Assembly: GCA_963611355.1 (NCBI GenBank) | Contig: CAVDRM010000003.1 | Coordinates: 73,115 to 137,114, forward strand | DNA from: CAVDRM01 sp963611355 | GTDB taxonomy: Bacteria > Bacillota > Clostridia > Christensenellales > Aristaeellaceae | Length of the DNA: 64,000 nucleotides | Direction: 5' to 3' | The notes under the pieces: model-generated | The model's database searches: none | What the model was told of the DNA's origin: nothing | The model's input: the letters and a program-made list of their open reading frames with translations, nothing else | Shown: positions 36,558-45,015 of the stretch, one piece after another | Layout of the letters: each line of letters opens with the position of its first letter | Position numbering within the stretch: position 1 is the stretch's first letter | Position numbers and translations under genes: made by a program

Positions 36558-36586
36558 TTGACGAAATGCGCATTCCGTAATAAAAT
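36558..36586 (+). promoter_or_regulatory. sigma-A promoter of the large surface protein
   Basis: TTGACG at 36558-36563, 17 bases, TAAAAT at 36581-36586. The start codon with GAAGGAGG is at 36644. Confidence 0.8.
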
Positions 36587-36643
36587 TGAAATAACCTTGC
36601 GGGTTTTTGATCCGCACCGCCGGTCTTGAAGGAGGCTGTACCG

Positions 36644-39600
36644 ATGAAACAATTCCGGAAAATCCTGCTCATGCTTGTGCTTTTTGCCCTGTGCACTGCA
36701 CTGCCCGCATCCCTCTGTGCCCGTGCCGAGGGAACGTTTGACATGAGCTATGTCACATTTGAGCTGAGCTATGCGGACGAAAACGGCGACATCTGCACCG
36801 TGTACCCCGTGCCCGTTTCCTATGACGGCTATGACGGGTGCTGGTGGGTCAGCGTTCCCGAAGAGGCGCTCTCCGGCGGGCTGACGCTCTCAATCTCCGA
36901 TGACATCGGCACGATTGCCTCATTCAGTCCCGCCAGCGGGGATGTGCTGTATCCGACGGATGCGGGGTCGACCTTGACGGAAACCGTGCCCACGCTCATT
37001 CAATGCTATGATGCGAACGGGCATCCTGTTTATACCATTTCGCTCTATGTTTCCACGGTGACGGACGAGCCGGAAGCGCCGCAGGACACAACGGCCGCCA
37101 TCGAACCGCAGACCGTGACCGTCTATTTCAGAACGCTGGACAGCGGCGATATGATGGACGTTGCCTCCGCGCAGGAAGTCACGGTGGAGGCGGGTACGCA
37201 TCCCGTGACCGCCGAGCCGACCGACCTGATGGACGGCTATGAGCCGACCGGCGACAGCGTCCAGTATGTCACGGTGGATGAACTGGGTGCAAATCCCTAT
37301 GAAATCACCTTCTACTACACCTATGTAGGCGAGCAGTCCGCGGGCGAGGATGTATGGGTCACCGTGCATTATACGGATGAGAGCGGCAATCCCGTCGCCG
37401 CAGATGATTCGGTTTACTGCGCCTTCGGCCAGACCACGGATGTTTATGCGAACCCCGCTGACCTTGCGGACGGCTATGAACCAATCAGCGCGTCCGTGCA
37501 GCAGGTCACGGTCACGGAGAACGGCGCATTCCCCGCCGAAGTGACTTTCTATTATCGATATGTTCCCGAAGAAACGGAGGCTCCCGTGACGGCTGAGCCC
37601 GCGCCGAAAATCGCCTTTGTGACAGTTCTTTATGTGGATGAAGAAAGCGATGCCGAGCTTGCCGATGAGGTCTTCACCGTTCAGGAGGGCATGACCTACC
37701 TTTCGCCGAATGAAAACTATCTGGAAGACGGATATACGTTTGTTGATGCGTCTCCCGTTTCCGTGTATGTGGATGAAAACGGCACGGCTTCACCGGAGGT
37801 CGTCACCTTCTATATGCGGCGGCAGCAGGCGGAAACGGCAGCGCCGCAGCCTGTCGGCGCAACGGTCGCCGTGTACTATATCGCCCCTGCCGAAAACCGC
37901 CAGGTCGCCTCTATAACCTATCAGGATTGCGCCGAGGGTGAAAACCTTGTCTATGCCGCGCCCGTTGATTTGGAGAGCGGCTATGACCAGATGGATGCTT
38001 CGCCCGTGACCGTTGTCCTGAGCGCGGACGGTACGCTTTCTCCCGGCACGGTGGTCTTCTACTATCAAAAGAGCGAGGAAGAGCAGACCACGCAGGGCGA
38101 TGACGGCAAGACCGACACGCAGACGGAAACAGAAAAAGTGACCGAGCCGGAAAACACAGGCGATGCCTATACGTCTGTTTCCATGAACGACTGGGGGTAT
38201 CCCCGCGCCAATGATGTGAATTTCCGCTCGACCCCCGAGATGGAGGACGGCAATGTCATCGGCAAGGTCGATAAGAGCGACCTTGTTCAGATTTTCGCCC
38301 TGCTGACCGCCGCCGACGGCACGGAATGGTATCAGGTTTCCGTGAACGGACAGACGGGCTACCTGAAGGGCAGCTTTGTCCGCGTGCTCACCGAGGAGGA
38401 AGAAAACGCGCTGTTCGGCACAACCGAGCCCGCGCCCGATGCCTCCACAAACACGCCCGCCGTTGTAACGGCCGCGCCGACCGAGGTGCCGGACGGCGTT
38501 GTCATTGACATTTGGGGCGAAGTCAGCTCCAAGTCCGTTAATTTCCGCTCCTCCCGCAAGGCGAGCGGCTCGAACAAAATCAAGTCCCTATCCCGCGGCA
38601 CGATGGTCTGGGTGTACGATGTCAGCACGGTGGATGATACGCGCTGGTATTCCGTGCGCGTAAACGGCAGGGACGGCTATATCGTTGCGGATTACGTCAC
38701 CTTATATGACGAAGCGCAGTCCGAGGCATATCAGGCTTCCCTGCCTACGCCGATGCCCACGCAGACCGCCATCCCCACCGATACGCCCGCGCCCACCCGC
38801 GTACCGACGGCGACTCCGACCGCTACGCCCACGTTCACCCCGTTCACGGCGACCAATACACCCACGCCCACCATCGCGGCGACCGATGTTCCTGCCGCCT
38901 ATGTCGGCTATGCGCTGACCACCGCCCGCGCCGCCGTGCGCTCCGGCATCAGCCAGATGGACGATACCATCATCGAAACCGTTGAGCAGAACACCCTGGT
39001 GCTGATTTCCGCGCAGACCTACGTCTCCGGCGCCTGCTGGGACTCCGTCAGAGTCCTTTCCTCCGGCAGCACGGGCTTTATGGAGGATGCGCGTCTGCGC
39101 CGCATCAACAGCGAGGAGGCGAAATATTACCTTGACCTGCTCGCGCCTTCCGGCACGAACACGCCGACCCCTTCCGTGACGGAAACGCCCTTCCAGGGCT
39201 ACGCACGGACACTGGGCGACAATGTCCCCATGCGCATTTACATGGATACCAACGCCCGCATTTTGCGTTTGCTTGATTACGACACCCCCGTGTATGTCTT
39301 TGACCAGCAGACAGTGAACGGCGAGGCCTGGTGCGAGGTGCAGTACGGCTCCACCTACGGCTACATCCGCCGCGATATGCTGCGGCAAATGGAGGGCTGG
39401 GAGGTCACGGAGTACTTGGAGTCCCTCTCCACCCCGACCCCCACGCCGGAAACGACCGTCATCACGGGCGAGACGGAATCCAGCTACGGCTATGTCAGCA
39501 GCAACCGCGTCAACCTGCGCAAGTCCGCCACCAAATCCTCCGAATCCTTGCGCCTCATGAGCAAGTACGATTTCGGCCTTGTGCTGGGCGAAACGGCAAA

Positions 39601-40669
39601 CAGCGAGGGGCTTTGGTACAATGTATTGATTAACGGACAGGAGGGTTATGTTCTGTCCGACTACTTCAAGGTGCTGAGCCTGAACGAGCTGAGCAGCTTC
39701 CTGCTCAGCGAGGAATACAGAACGGCCTCCGGCCAAGACAGCAGCGTGACCAATGTGACCGCCCAGCCCATTCAATCCGTCGAGGACTACAATCAGGGCG
39801 TATGGACTAACCCCGCGCTGAACGCGACCTATGAGCCGTTCAACCCCTACGCGACCGCCACGCCCGACCCTGCCGACGTGGTGACGGCCACGCCGTCGCC
39901 TACGCCGTCCGCGACCCCGACGCCCACCATTTCGCCCATCTCCGTTACCACGCCTGCGCCCAATTCAACGGGCGGCAGCTTCCCGACTGCGCTGGTCGTG
40001 TTTGTCGTCATCATGCTGCTGGCGGCGGGCGGCGCATATGCCTATTCCGTCTATCGCCGCAACCAGCGCCGTCAGGCAGCGCTTCGTGCGCAGCAGGCAC
40101 GGCGGGCGCAGCAGATGCAGATGAATCCGCAGCAGAACCGCACCTATCCGGCGAACGCGGCGCGTCCGAACGGCAATCAGCAGCGCGCTGCGGGCAGCCC
40201 ATCGCAAAACGGCGGCTTCTTCTCTCAGATGACCCAGCGCTATAACCCCAACAGCACGCAGCAGGGAGGAAACGCCTACCGGCCGACTGTTTCCCAGGAG
40301 ACCGGCACATATTTTAAGCGCTCCTCTCAGCAGCCGGTTCAGCAGCAGACGCAGAACGCATGGCAGCAGACCCCCACGCGTTATCAGCCGACCCTGACCG
40401 ACAACGGCGCCTATCCGTCATCGCAGGACCAAAGCGGCTATGCGCGTCCGCAGACCCAGCAGACGCTCCGCCATACGCCCGTTGAGCCGTCGAATAATCC
40501 CTACACGCAGTCCAGGCAGGCGGTAAGCTCCGCTTCGCCAGCCGCATCAGCGGCTCATGCGGCGACCGATGCAGAGGCATCCGGCACAGCGGCAGCAGCG
40601 AACAAAGCAGCACAAGCCGCCACGACCCGCCGCCGCCGTACGGAGCGGTATCATCACGACGATGCATAA
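36644..40669 (+). CDS. large membrane-anchored surface protein with MucBP-like and SH3 repeats
   Basis: A 1341-residue type I membrane protein. Signal peptide (about 1-29, LASLCARA-type end); four MucBP-like repeats from about 154, 236, 324 and 407 (each ends EITFYYTYV or VTFYYRY-like); five bacterial SH3 domains from about 513, 621, 753, 849 and 945 (NDVNFRSTPEMEDGN, SVNFRSSRKASGSNKI, VNLRKSATKSSESLR), separated by Thr/Pro-rich linkers; one membrane helix at about 1112-1133; then a 208-residue cytoplasmic Gln/Pro/Ala-rich tail. SH3 domains bind peptidoglycan. The combination with an intracellular disordered tail is unusual and suggests a trans-envelope scaffold. GAAGGAGG precedes the ATG. 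Followed by the CHAP amidase gene. Confidence 0.88.
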   Translation: MKQFRKILLMLVLFALCTALPASLCARAEGTFDMSYVTFELSYADENGDICTVYPVPVSYDGYDGCWWVSVPEEALSGGLTLSISDDIGTIASFSPASGDVLYPTDAGSTLTETVPTLIQCYDANGHPVYTISLYVSTVTDEPEAPQDTTAAIEPQTVTVYFRTLDSGDMMDVASAQEVTVEAGTHPVTAEPTDLMDGYEPTGDSVQYVTVDELGANPYEITFYYTYVGEQSAGEDVWVTVHYTDESGNPVAADDSVYCAFGQTTDVYANPADLADGYEPISASVQQVTVTENGAFPAEVTFYYRYVPEETEAPVTAEPAPKIAFVTVLYVDEESDAELADEVFTVQEGMTYLSPNENYLEDGYTFVDASPVSVYVDENGTASPEVVTFYMRRQQAETAAPQPVGATVAVYYIAPAENRQVASITYQDCAEGENLVYAAPVDLESGYDQMDASPVTVVLSADGTLSPGTVVFYYQKSEEEQTTQGDDGKTDTQTETEKVTEPENTGDAYTSVSMNDWGYPRANDVNFRSTPEMEDGNVIGKVDKSDLVQIFALLTAADGTEWYQVSVNGQTGYLKGSFVRVLTEEEENALFGTTEPAPDASTNTPAVVTAAPTEVPDGVVIDIWGEVSSKSVNFRSSRKASGSNKIKSLSRGTMVWVYDVSTVDDTRWYSVRVNGRDGYIVADYVTLYDEAQSEAYQASLPTPMPTQTAIPTDTPAPTRVPTATPTATPTFTPFTATNTPTPTIAATDVPAAYVGYALTTARAAVRSGISQMDDTIIETVEQNTLVLISAQTYVSGACWDSVRVLSSGSTGFMEDARLRRINSEEAKYYLDLLAPSGTNTPTPSVTETPFQGYARTLGDNVPMRIYMDTNARILRLLDYDTPVYVFDQQTVNGEAWCEVQYGSTYGYIRRDMLRQMEGWEVTEYLESLSTPTPTPETTVITGETESSYGYVSSNRVNLRKSATKSSESLRLMSKYDFGLVLGETANSEGLWYNVLINGQEGYVLSDYFKVLSLNELSSFLLSEEYRTASGQDSSVTNVTAQPIQSVEDYNQGVWTNPALNATYEPFNPYATATPDPADVVTATPSPTPSATPTPTISPISVTTPAPNSTGGSFPTALVVFVVIMLLAAGGAYAYSVYRRNQRRQAALRAQQARRAQQMQMNPQQNRTYPANAARPNGNQQRAAGSPSQNGGFFSQMTQRYNPNSTQQGGNAYRPTVSQETGTYFKRSSQQPVQQQTQNAWQQTPTRYQPTLTDNGAYPSSQDQSGYARPQTQQTLRHTPVEPSNNPYTQSRQAVSSASPAASAAHAATDAEASGTAAAANKAAQAATTRRRRTERYHHDDA

Positions 40670-40678
40670 CACAAACGC

Positions 40679-40707
40679 ACTGAAGGATGGCTCGGTCGTC
40701 CTTCAGT
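40679..40707 (+). repeat. hairpin between the surface protein and CHAP genes
   Basis: ACTGAAGGA (40679-40687) pairs perfectly with TCCTTCAGT (40699-40707). No T-run follows, so it is more likely an RNA-stability or readthrough element than a full terminator. Confidence 0.45.
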
Positions 40708-40733
40708 ACGTATCAAAAAGGATGAAGGCAACC

Positions 40734-41687
40734 ATGCGGAAATCAGTCGTTTGGACGCTCATGTGCTGTCTGCTGACCTTCTCTTTCCCTGCATATGCGG
40801 AAAACACAGCCCCGTGGACGACGCTTTCCCCGTCCGATTTGGCGGTGCTGACAGAGGCGGGCGAGGAAATCATCGCGCCCGAATACGATGTGCCGGACTA
40901 TGTGGAATGGCTGTTGGACGTTGCCCGCGCAGAGCTTGGCTATACCGAGCAGCGCGGCAACATTACCAAGTACGGCATTTGGGCGGGCGACCCCGCCGCC
41001 GAATGGTGCGCCGAATACCTGTGCTGGTGCGTGCATCAGGTAGATGAACAGCACGGAACGCAGCTGCTGGCCACCGTGTATCCCAAATATTCCAGCCGCA
41101 ATGTCGGTATGCGCTGGTTTCTGAAGGAGGGACGGTATATCGCCCGCCGCGGCACAGTGGCGAATTACGGCAGCCAATGGTACATCGGCTCGGAAGAGAC
41201 GATGGAAAAAAACAGCTATATCCCGCAGCCCGGCGATTGGATGTTTTTTTCCTCCGGTTCGAACGGCGACACGACCCATGTGGCGATGGTGGAATTCTGC
41301 ACAAGGCTTTCGGACGGCAGCGTATATGTCCATGTGCTGGAAGGCAATAAGCCGGATAAGGTGCAGACGCATTCCTACCGCTTGGAAGAAGAAACGATAT
41401 TGGGCTACGGCACGGTGTACGACTTGGCGGATATCGTCCTGCGTCAGGGACAGGAGGGGAAAAAGGTGACGGCGCTCCAGCAGCTTCTGTGTGCCATCGG
41501 GCTGCTGGATGCCTCCTATGTCTCCGGTACCTACGGCGCGGCGACCACCGAGGCCGTCAAGACCTTTCAGAAAATGCGGGGAAAGACCGCCACGGGCATC
41601 GCCAACCACCATACGCAGCTTGCCTTGCAGCAGTATGTCAAGGAATATTATTTAACGCATTCGGAATTTTGGGCCGTGGATGAATGA
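40734..41687 (+). CDS. secreted CHAP-domain amidase with peptidoglycan-binding domain
   Basis: A 317-residue secreted cell-wall hydrolase. Signal peptide MRKSVVWTLMCCLLTFSFPA with cleavage after AYA. The CHAP Cys is in AEWCAEYLCWCVHQ (about residue 90) and the His in DTTHVAMVEF. A PG_binding_1 domain (GKKVTALQQLLCAIGLLD, TYGAATTEAVKTFQKMRG) closes the protein. CHAP enzymes cleave peptide or amide bonds in peptidoglycan. I prefer ATG 40734, five bases after GAAGG; ATG 40722 is also in frame. It follows the SH3/MucBP gene by 64 bases, so the two may act together on the wall. Confidence 0.9.
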   Translation: MRKSVVWTLMCCLLTFSFPAYAENTAPWTTLSPSDLAVLTEAGEEIIAPEYDVPDYVEWLLDVARAELGYTEQRGNITKYGIWAGDPAAEWCAEYLCWCVHQVDEQHGTQLLATVYPKYSSRNVGMRWFLKEGRYIARRGTVANYGSQWYIGSEETMEKNSYIPQPGDWMFFSSGSNGDTTHVAMVEFCTRLSDGSVYVHVLEGNKPDKVQTHSYRLEEETILGYGTVYDLADIVLRQGQEGKKVTALQQLLCAIGLLDASYVSGTYGAATTEAVKTFQKMRGKTATGIANHHTQLALQQYVKEYYLTHSEFWAVDE

Positions 41688-41703
41688 GCGAAATTTGTTT
41701 TTT

Positions 41704-41731
41704 GCAGGAATTTTATATCTTTGCGTCGAAT
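41704..41731 (+). promoter_or_regulatory. candidate sigma-H promoter of the ATP-grasp cassette
   Basis: GCAGGAATT at 41704-41712, 12 bases, GTCGAAT at 41725-41731: a full match to the sigma-H consensus. The spacer is T-rich and closely resembles that at 10-37. Confidence 0.75.
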
Positions 41732-41780
41732 AGCTTCTGTTGCACGATTCGCTCAACCGCAAAACGGAGGGAGAGATACC

Positions 41781-43220
41781 ATGCCCGATATGCTTTTAGT
41801 GCTGGACCTTGACCATCTGGCCGCCCGAACAACGGCGCGAAAGCTGCGCTCGGCGCGTATCTGCTGCAAAATCGTACCGGAGGACACGGACGCGGCGCAA
41901 ATTGCCGCGGAAGCGCCGCTCGGCCTGATTTTAGCCGGCGGCAGGAATGGCTGCTCCGCGCTCGACAAGGCGCTTTTATCCCTGCCGATGCCCGTATTGG
42001 CGCTGTCCGGCGCTGCTGGAAGGCTTTGCGAATGCTTGGGCGGTCAGGCGGAAGCGCCGCAGGCCGTTGATGCGCTGGCGGACATTCGGTATAAGGAATG
42101 CTCCCTCCTCATCGGCTTGGAGGACGGCCCGCGGATGCTGGGCAGCGTAAGCGCTTTGACCCTGGCGGCGGACGGGCTGACAATCGCCGAAACAGCGGAC
42201 GGAATCGTGTACGCCTTTTCGGATGCAGCGGGAACGCGCCTGGGCATTCAGACGGACATTGAACCGAACGATCCGGACGGGATGCAGATTCTGATGAATT
42301 TCGCCCTGAATGTCTGCGGCTGCACCGAATGGTGGGACGAAGAGGCTTTTGTGAAGGGCACGGTGGACGAAATTCGAAAAGCCGTGCAGGACGGAACGGC
42401 CATCTGCGCCATGACGGGCGGGCTGAACAGCGGCGTGAGTGCGCTGCTGGCACACAAGGCGCTGGGCGGCAGGCTGCGCTGCGTGTTCGTGGACACGGGG
42501 CTTTTGCGCGATGGCGAGGCTGATGCGTTCATGACCTTCTATCAGGGCGAACGAGGCCTGAACATCACCCGCATCGATGCAAAGGAGCAGTTCCTGTCCG
42601 CGCTTCAGGGCGTGATTGACCCGACCGAAAAAAGGACAGTCATCGGCGGTCTGTTTCATCAAATTCTGTCTGCCGAGCAGGCGAAAACGGAGGGGCTGGC
42701 CGCCCTCATCAAGGGCACGAGTTATTCCGACGTCATGCAGAACAGCCATTCGGCGCAGGGGCAGTCCGCGCTGACGCTCATTGAGCCTGTGCATGACCTG
42801 TTTAAGGATGAAATTCGGAAAATCGGCGAATACTTGGGGCTGCCCACCGGCATCATTTCCTCTCAGCCCTTCCCCGGCAGCGGCTTGGCGCTGCGGATAT
42901 TGGGCGAGGCAAACGAGAAGAATTTGCGCACGCTTCGTCGGGCAGACAGGATTTTCAGCGAAGAGATTGCAGCATCGCCGCAGAACAAGCGGCTGTGGCA
43001 GCATTTCGCCGTGTTAAGCCCCAATGCGATGGGGAACGGCGATGTCATCTGCCTGCGTGCCGTCCACGCGGCCGACGGAGCGCCGGCGCACGCCTCGCGC
43101 CTTCCATACGACCTTTTGGAGGCTGTTACCGACCGCATTTTGCGGGAATGCCCCGAAGTGCAGCGCGTGGTGTACGATTTAACGCCGTCTTCCCATTATG
43201 CCGGTATCGAATGGCAATAA
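41781..43220 (+). CDS. GMP synthase (GuaA)-like protein with degenerate active sites
   Basis: A 479-residue GuaA homologue in length and order: class I amidotransferase-like part (about 1-165), ATP-pyrophosphatase part (about 205-350) and C-terminal dimer domain (RLPYDLLEAVTDRI, QRVVYDLT, ending GIEWQ). Key residues are lost. The PP-loop SGGVDSS is TGGLNSG (212-218). The amidotransferase Cys is Ser76 (VLALSGA). The FHPE segment reads GIQTDIEP (155-162). KGTSYSDVMQN and QPFPGSGLALRILGE are kept. It is probably not a working GMP synthase; a role as binding or regulatory subunit, or as an altered ligase, is inference. ATG 41781 has GGAGGGAGAG; it heads the GNAT and double ATP-grasp cassette. Confidence 0.85.
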   Translation: MPDMLLVLDLDHLAARTTARKLRSARICCKIVPEDTDAAQIAAEAPLGLILAGGRNGCSALDKALLSLPMPVLALSGAAGRLCECLGGQAEAPQAVDALADIRYKECSLLIGLEDGPRMLGSVSALTLAADGLTIAETADGIVYAFSDAAGTRLGIQTDIEPNDPDGMQILMNFALNVCGCTEWWDEEAFVKGTVDEIRKAVQDGTAICAMTGGLNSGVSALLAHKALGGRLRCVFVDTGLLRDGEADAFMTFYQGERGLNITRIDAKEQFLSALQGVIDPTEKRTVIGGLFHQILSAEQAKTEGLAALIKGTSYSDVMQNSHSAQGQSALTLIEPVHDLFKDEIRKIGEYLGLPTGIISSQPFPGSGLALRILGEANEKNLRTLRRADRIFSEEIAASPQNKRLWQHFAVLSPNAMGNGDVICLRAVHAADGAPAHASRLPYDLLEAVTDRILRECPEVQRVVYDLTPSSHYAGIEWQ

Positions 43221-43321
43221 AACCATCAGCGAAAGCATGATAAAGCAGGCTTTCATGCCGACCATATTTTTTGTTTTTTCTCTCTGTGCGGCCGTCGAAC
43301 GCGCAGGAGGAAAGGAGTTCT

Positions 43322-44125
43322 ATGCGCATCACCCATCCGCAGGCCACCTTTCAGGGCATTCCGCCGCAGGACATGTTTTTTGTCTCCAACGAACGGCAGG
43401 TGCAGCTCGGCTCAGGCTATGTCATCTCCAGCTTTCAGCGGGAGCTGTATCCGGAACGGCCGTTAAACCTCTATATCCAGATTGATTCCCAGCCCTCGGC
43501 GCGCAGCCTTCTGTTCGGGGCGCTGCTGGCGCGGGCGGAGGTCATCAGAGCGCAGACCCCCGCTATTCCCGCACGGCTGTACACCCAGCTCCCCGTGGAG
43601 GCGGAAGAGCTTCTGAGCTTTTATCAGCGCAGCGGGCTTGTTCTGGATGACGCGGAGGATATGTTCGGCTTTTCACCGGATTTGCTGGCGGACGGACGGA
43701 CACCCATGGGGCTTCAATACGCCTCTGTTCCGCTGGAGGGGGATGCGCAGCAGGATGCGTTTCTTCGCAGGCTCAACGCCATGCGCATTGCGCCGATTCA
43801 GCGGGATCAGCTGACCCTGTGGCGGGAGCAGAGCAATTTTCTGGCCTTGGGCTTTTATCGCGGCGGACAGCCGGTGACGGAGCTGATGACCGTCGGCAAC
43901 GGTGAACAGGCGATTCTGGTCGCCGTATACACCCGCTCGGAAAACCGTCGGCAGGGGCTGGCCACGGCGCTGATGGGGCTGGCGGGCAATGTCTTAAAGG
44001 AGCGCGGCGTGGAGCAGGTGTTTGCCAACATTTTCCGCCGCAATGCCCCGCAGGTCGCATTGATGAAAAAAATCAATGCGCAGTTTATCCGTACGGCCAC
44101 CTTATTGCCGGGGATGGACATATAA
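43322..44125 (+). CDS. GNAT-fold acetyltransferase-like protein
   Basis: A 267-residue protein with a GNAT-like C-terminal half: ILVAVYTRSENRRQGLATAL has the acetyl-CoA R-x-x-G-x-A loop, and NAPQVALMKKINAQF is the typical last helix. The N-terminal half (LPVEAEELLSFYQRSGLVLD) looks like a second, more degenerate GNAT unit. ATG 43322 follows AAGGAG. It lies between the GuaA-like gene (101 bases) and the ATP-grasp pair (26 bases). A T-rich stretch with weak hairpins at about 43226-43281 could attenuate transcription. Substrate unknown; in this context it might acylate the product of the ligases. Confidence 0.8.
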   Translation: MRITHPQATFQGIPPQDMFFVSNERQVQLGSGYVISSFQRELYPERPLNLYIQIDSQPSARSLLFGALLARAEVIRAQTPAIPARLYTQLPVEAEELLSFYQRSGLVLDDAEDMFGFSPDLLADGRTPMGLQYASVPLEGDAQQDAFLRRLNAMRIAPIQRDQLTLWREQSNFLALGFYRGGQPVTELMTVGNGEQAILVAVYTRSENRRQGLATALMGLAGNVLKERGVEQVFANIFRRNAPQVALMKKINAQFIRTATLLPGMDI

Positions 44126-44151
44126 CGCAATCTGTTCGGGAGGATGGCGCT

Positions 44152-45015
44152 GTGCTGCACGGCTGGTTAATCGGCAACGGATTTATGAAAAGCGCGGCGT
44201 TTGAGCGGCTGTACGCGGCACTGGAAACGGCAGCCTCGGAACGCGGCGTTCTCCTGACAAGGCGGTTCAACGATGAATTTTGTCCTTTTTCGGGTGCGCC
44301 GCTTCAGGATGCACCCGATTTTGTGCTTTTCTGGGACAAGGATGTGCGCTTGGCGCGGCAAATGGAAAAGCAGGGGTTTCGGCTCTTTAACAGCGCGGAG
44401 AGCATCGCCCTGTGCGATGACAAGACGCTGACCTATCTGGCGCTTCAGGGCGCTGTCCCCATGCCGGACACGATTTTAGCGCCCCTGACCTTTACCGATT
44501 ACGGCGCGGGCAGCTTTCTTGACAGGGTGGCGGAGCGCCTTTCCTATCCGTATGTCATGAAGGAGGGGCTTGGCTCGTTCGGGCAGCAGGTGTATCTCAT
44601 CCGCGAAAAGGATGAGGCGCTGGCGCTGCTGAACCGCATCGGCGAAAAGCCCGTGCTGTTTCAGCAATTCATCCGTGAATCCGCCGGACGGGATGTGCGC
44701 GTGTATGTCGTGGGCGGGCGCTGTATTGCCTCCATGGAGCGGCATAGCCTGACAGGAGATTTTCGTGCGAATATCGGCGGCGGCGGAACGGCCTTTCTCC
44801 ATGCCTTAAGCGCGGAGGAGGAGCAGCTGGCGCTTGTATGCGCCGAACGCCTGGGGCTGACCTTCGGCGGCGTGGATCTGCTCTTTTCCAAGCACGGGCC
44901 GCTGCTTTGCGAGGTCAATTCCAATGCGCATTTTGCCGCCCTGAGCGCCTTGACGGGCGCCAATCCGGCCGATGAGATTATTCGAGAGGTGAAGCGTCAA
45001 TGCGCGGCGCACTGA
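44152..45015 (+). CDS. RimK-like ATP-grasp ligase (A)
   Basis: A 287-residue ATP-grasp carboxylate-amine ligase of RimK type. The ATP-binding Lys is in YPYVMKEGLGSFGQQVYLI (about residue 140); FQQFIRESAGRDVRVYVVGG and GDFRANIGGGGTAF give the phosphate loop; GGVDLLFSKHGPLLCEVNSN carries the Mg-binding Asp, Glu and Asn. These enzymes form an acyl-phosphate and join it to an amine, often adding Glu or other amino acids to a protein, peptide or cofactor. The start is GTG at 44152 with GGGAGG. It overlaps the second ATP-grasp gene by 16 bases. All catalytic residues look intact. Confidence 0.88.
   Translation: MLHGWLIGNGFMKSAAFERLYAALETAASERGVLLTRRFNDEFCPFSGAPLQDAPDFVLFWDKDVRLARQMEKQGFRLFNSAESIALCDDKTLTYLALQGAVPMPDTILAPLTFTDYGAGSFLDRVAERLSYPYVMKEGLGSFGQQVYLIREKDEALALLNRIGEKPVLFQQFIRESAGRDVRVYVVGGRCIASMERHSLTGDFRANIGGGGTAFLHALSAEEEQLALVCAERLGLTFGGVDLLFSKHGPLLCEVNSNAHFAALSALTGANPADEIIREVKRQCAAH

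Noticed and set aside
43198..43485. Small plus-strand frame before the GNAT gene (MIKQAFMPTIFFVFSLC...) as a candidate precursor peptide for the ATP-grasp ligases
   Set aside because: There is no ribosome site before the start and the second half overlaps the GNAT gene in another frame; the T-rich bases look like an attenuator rather than a coding leader.
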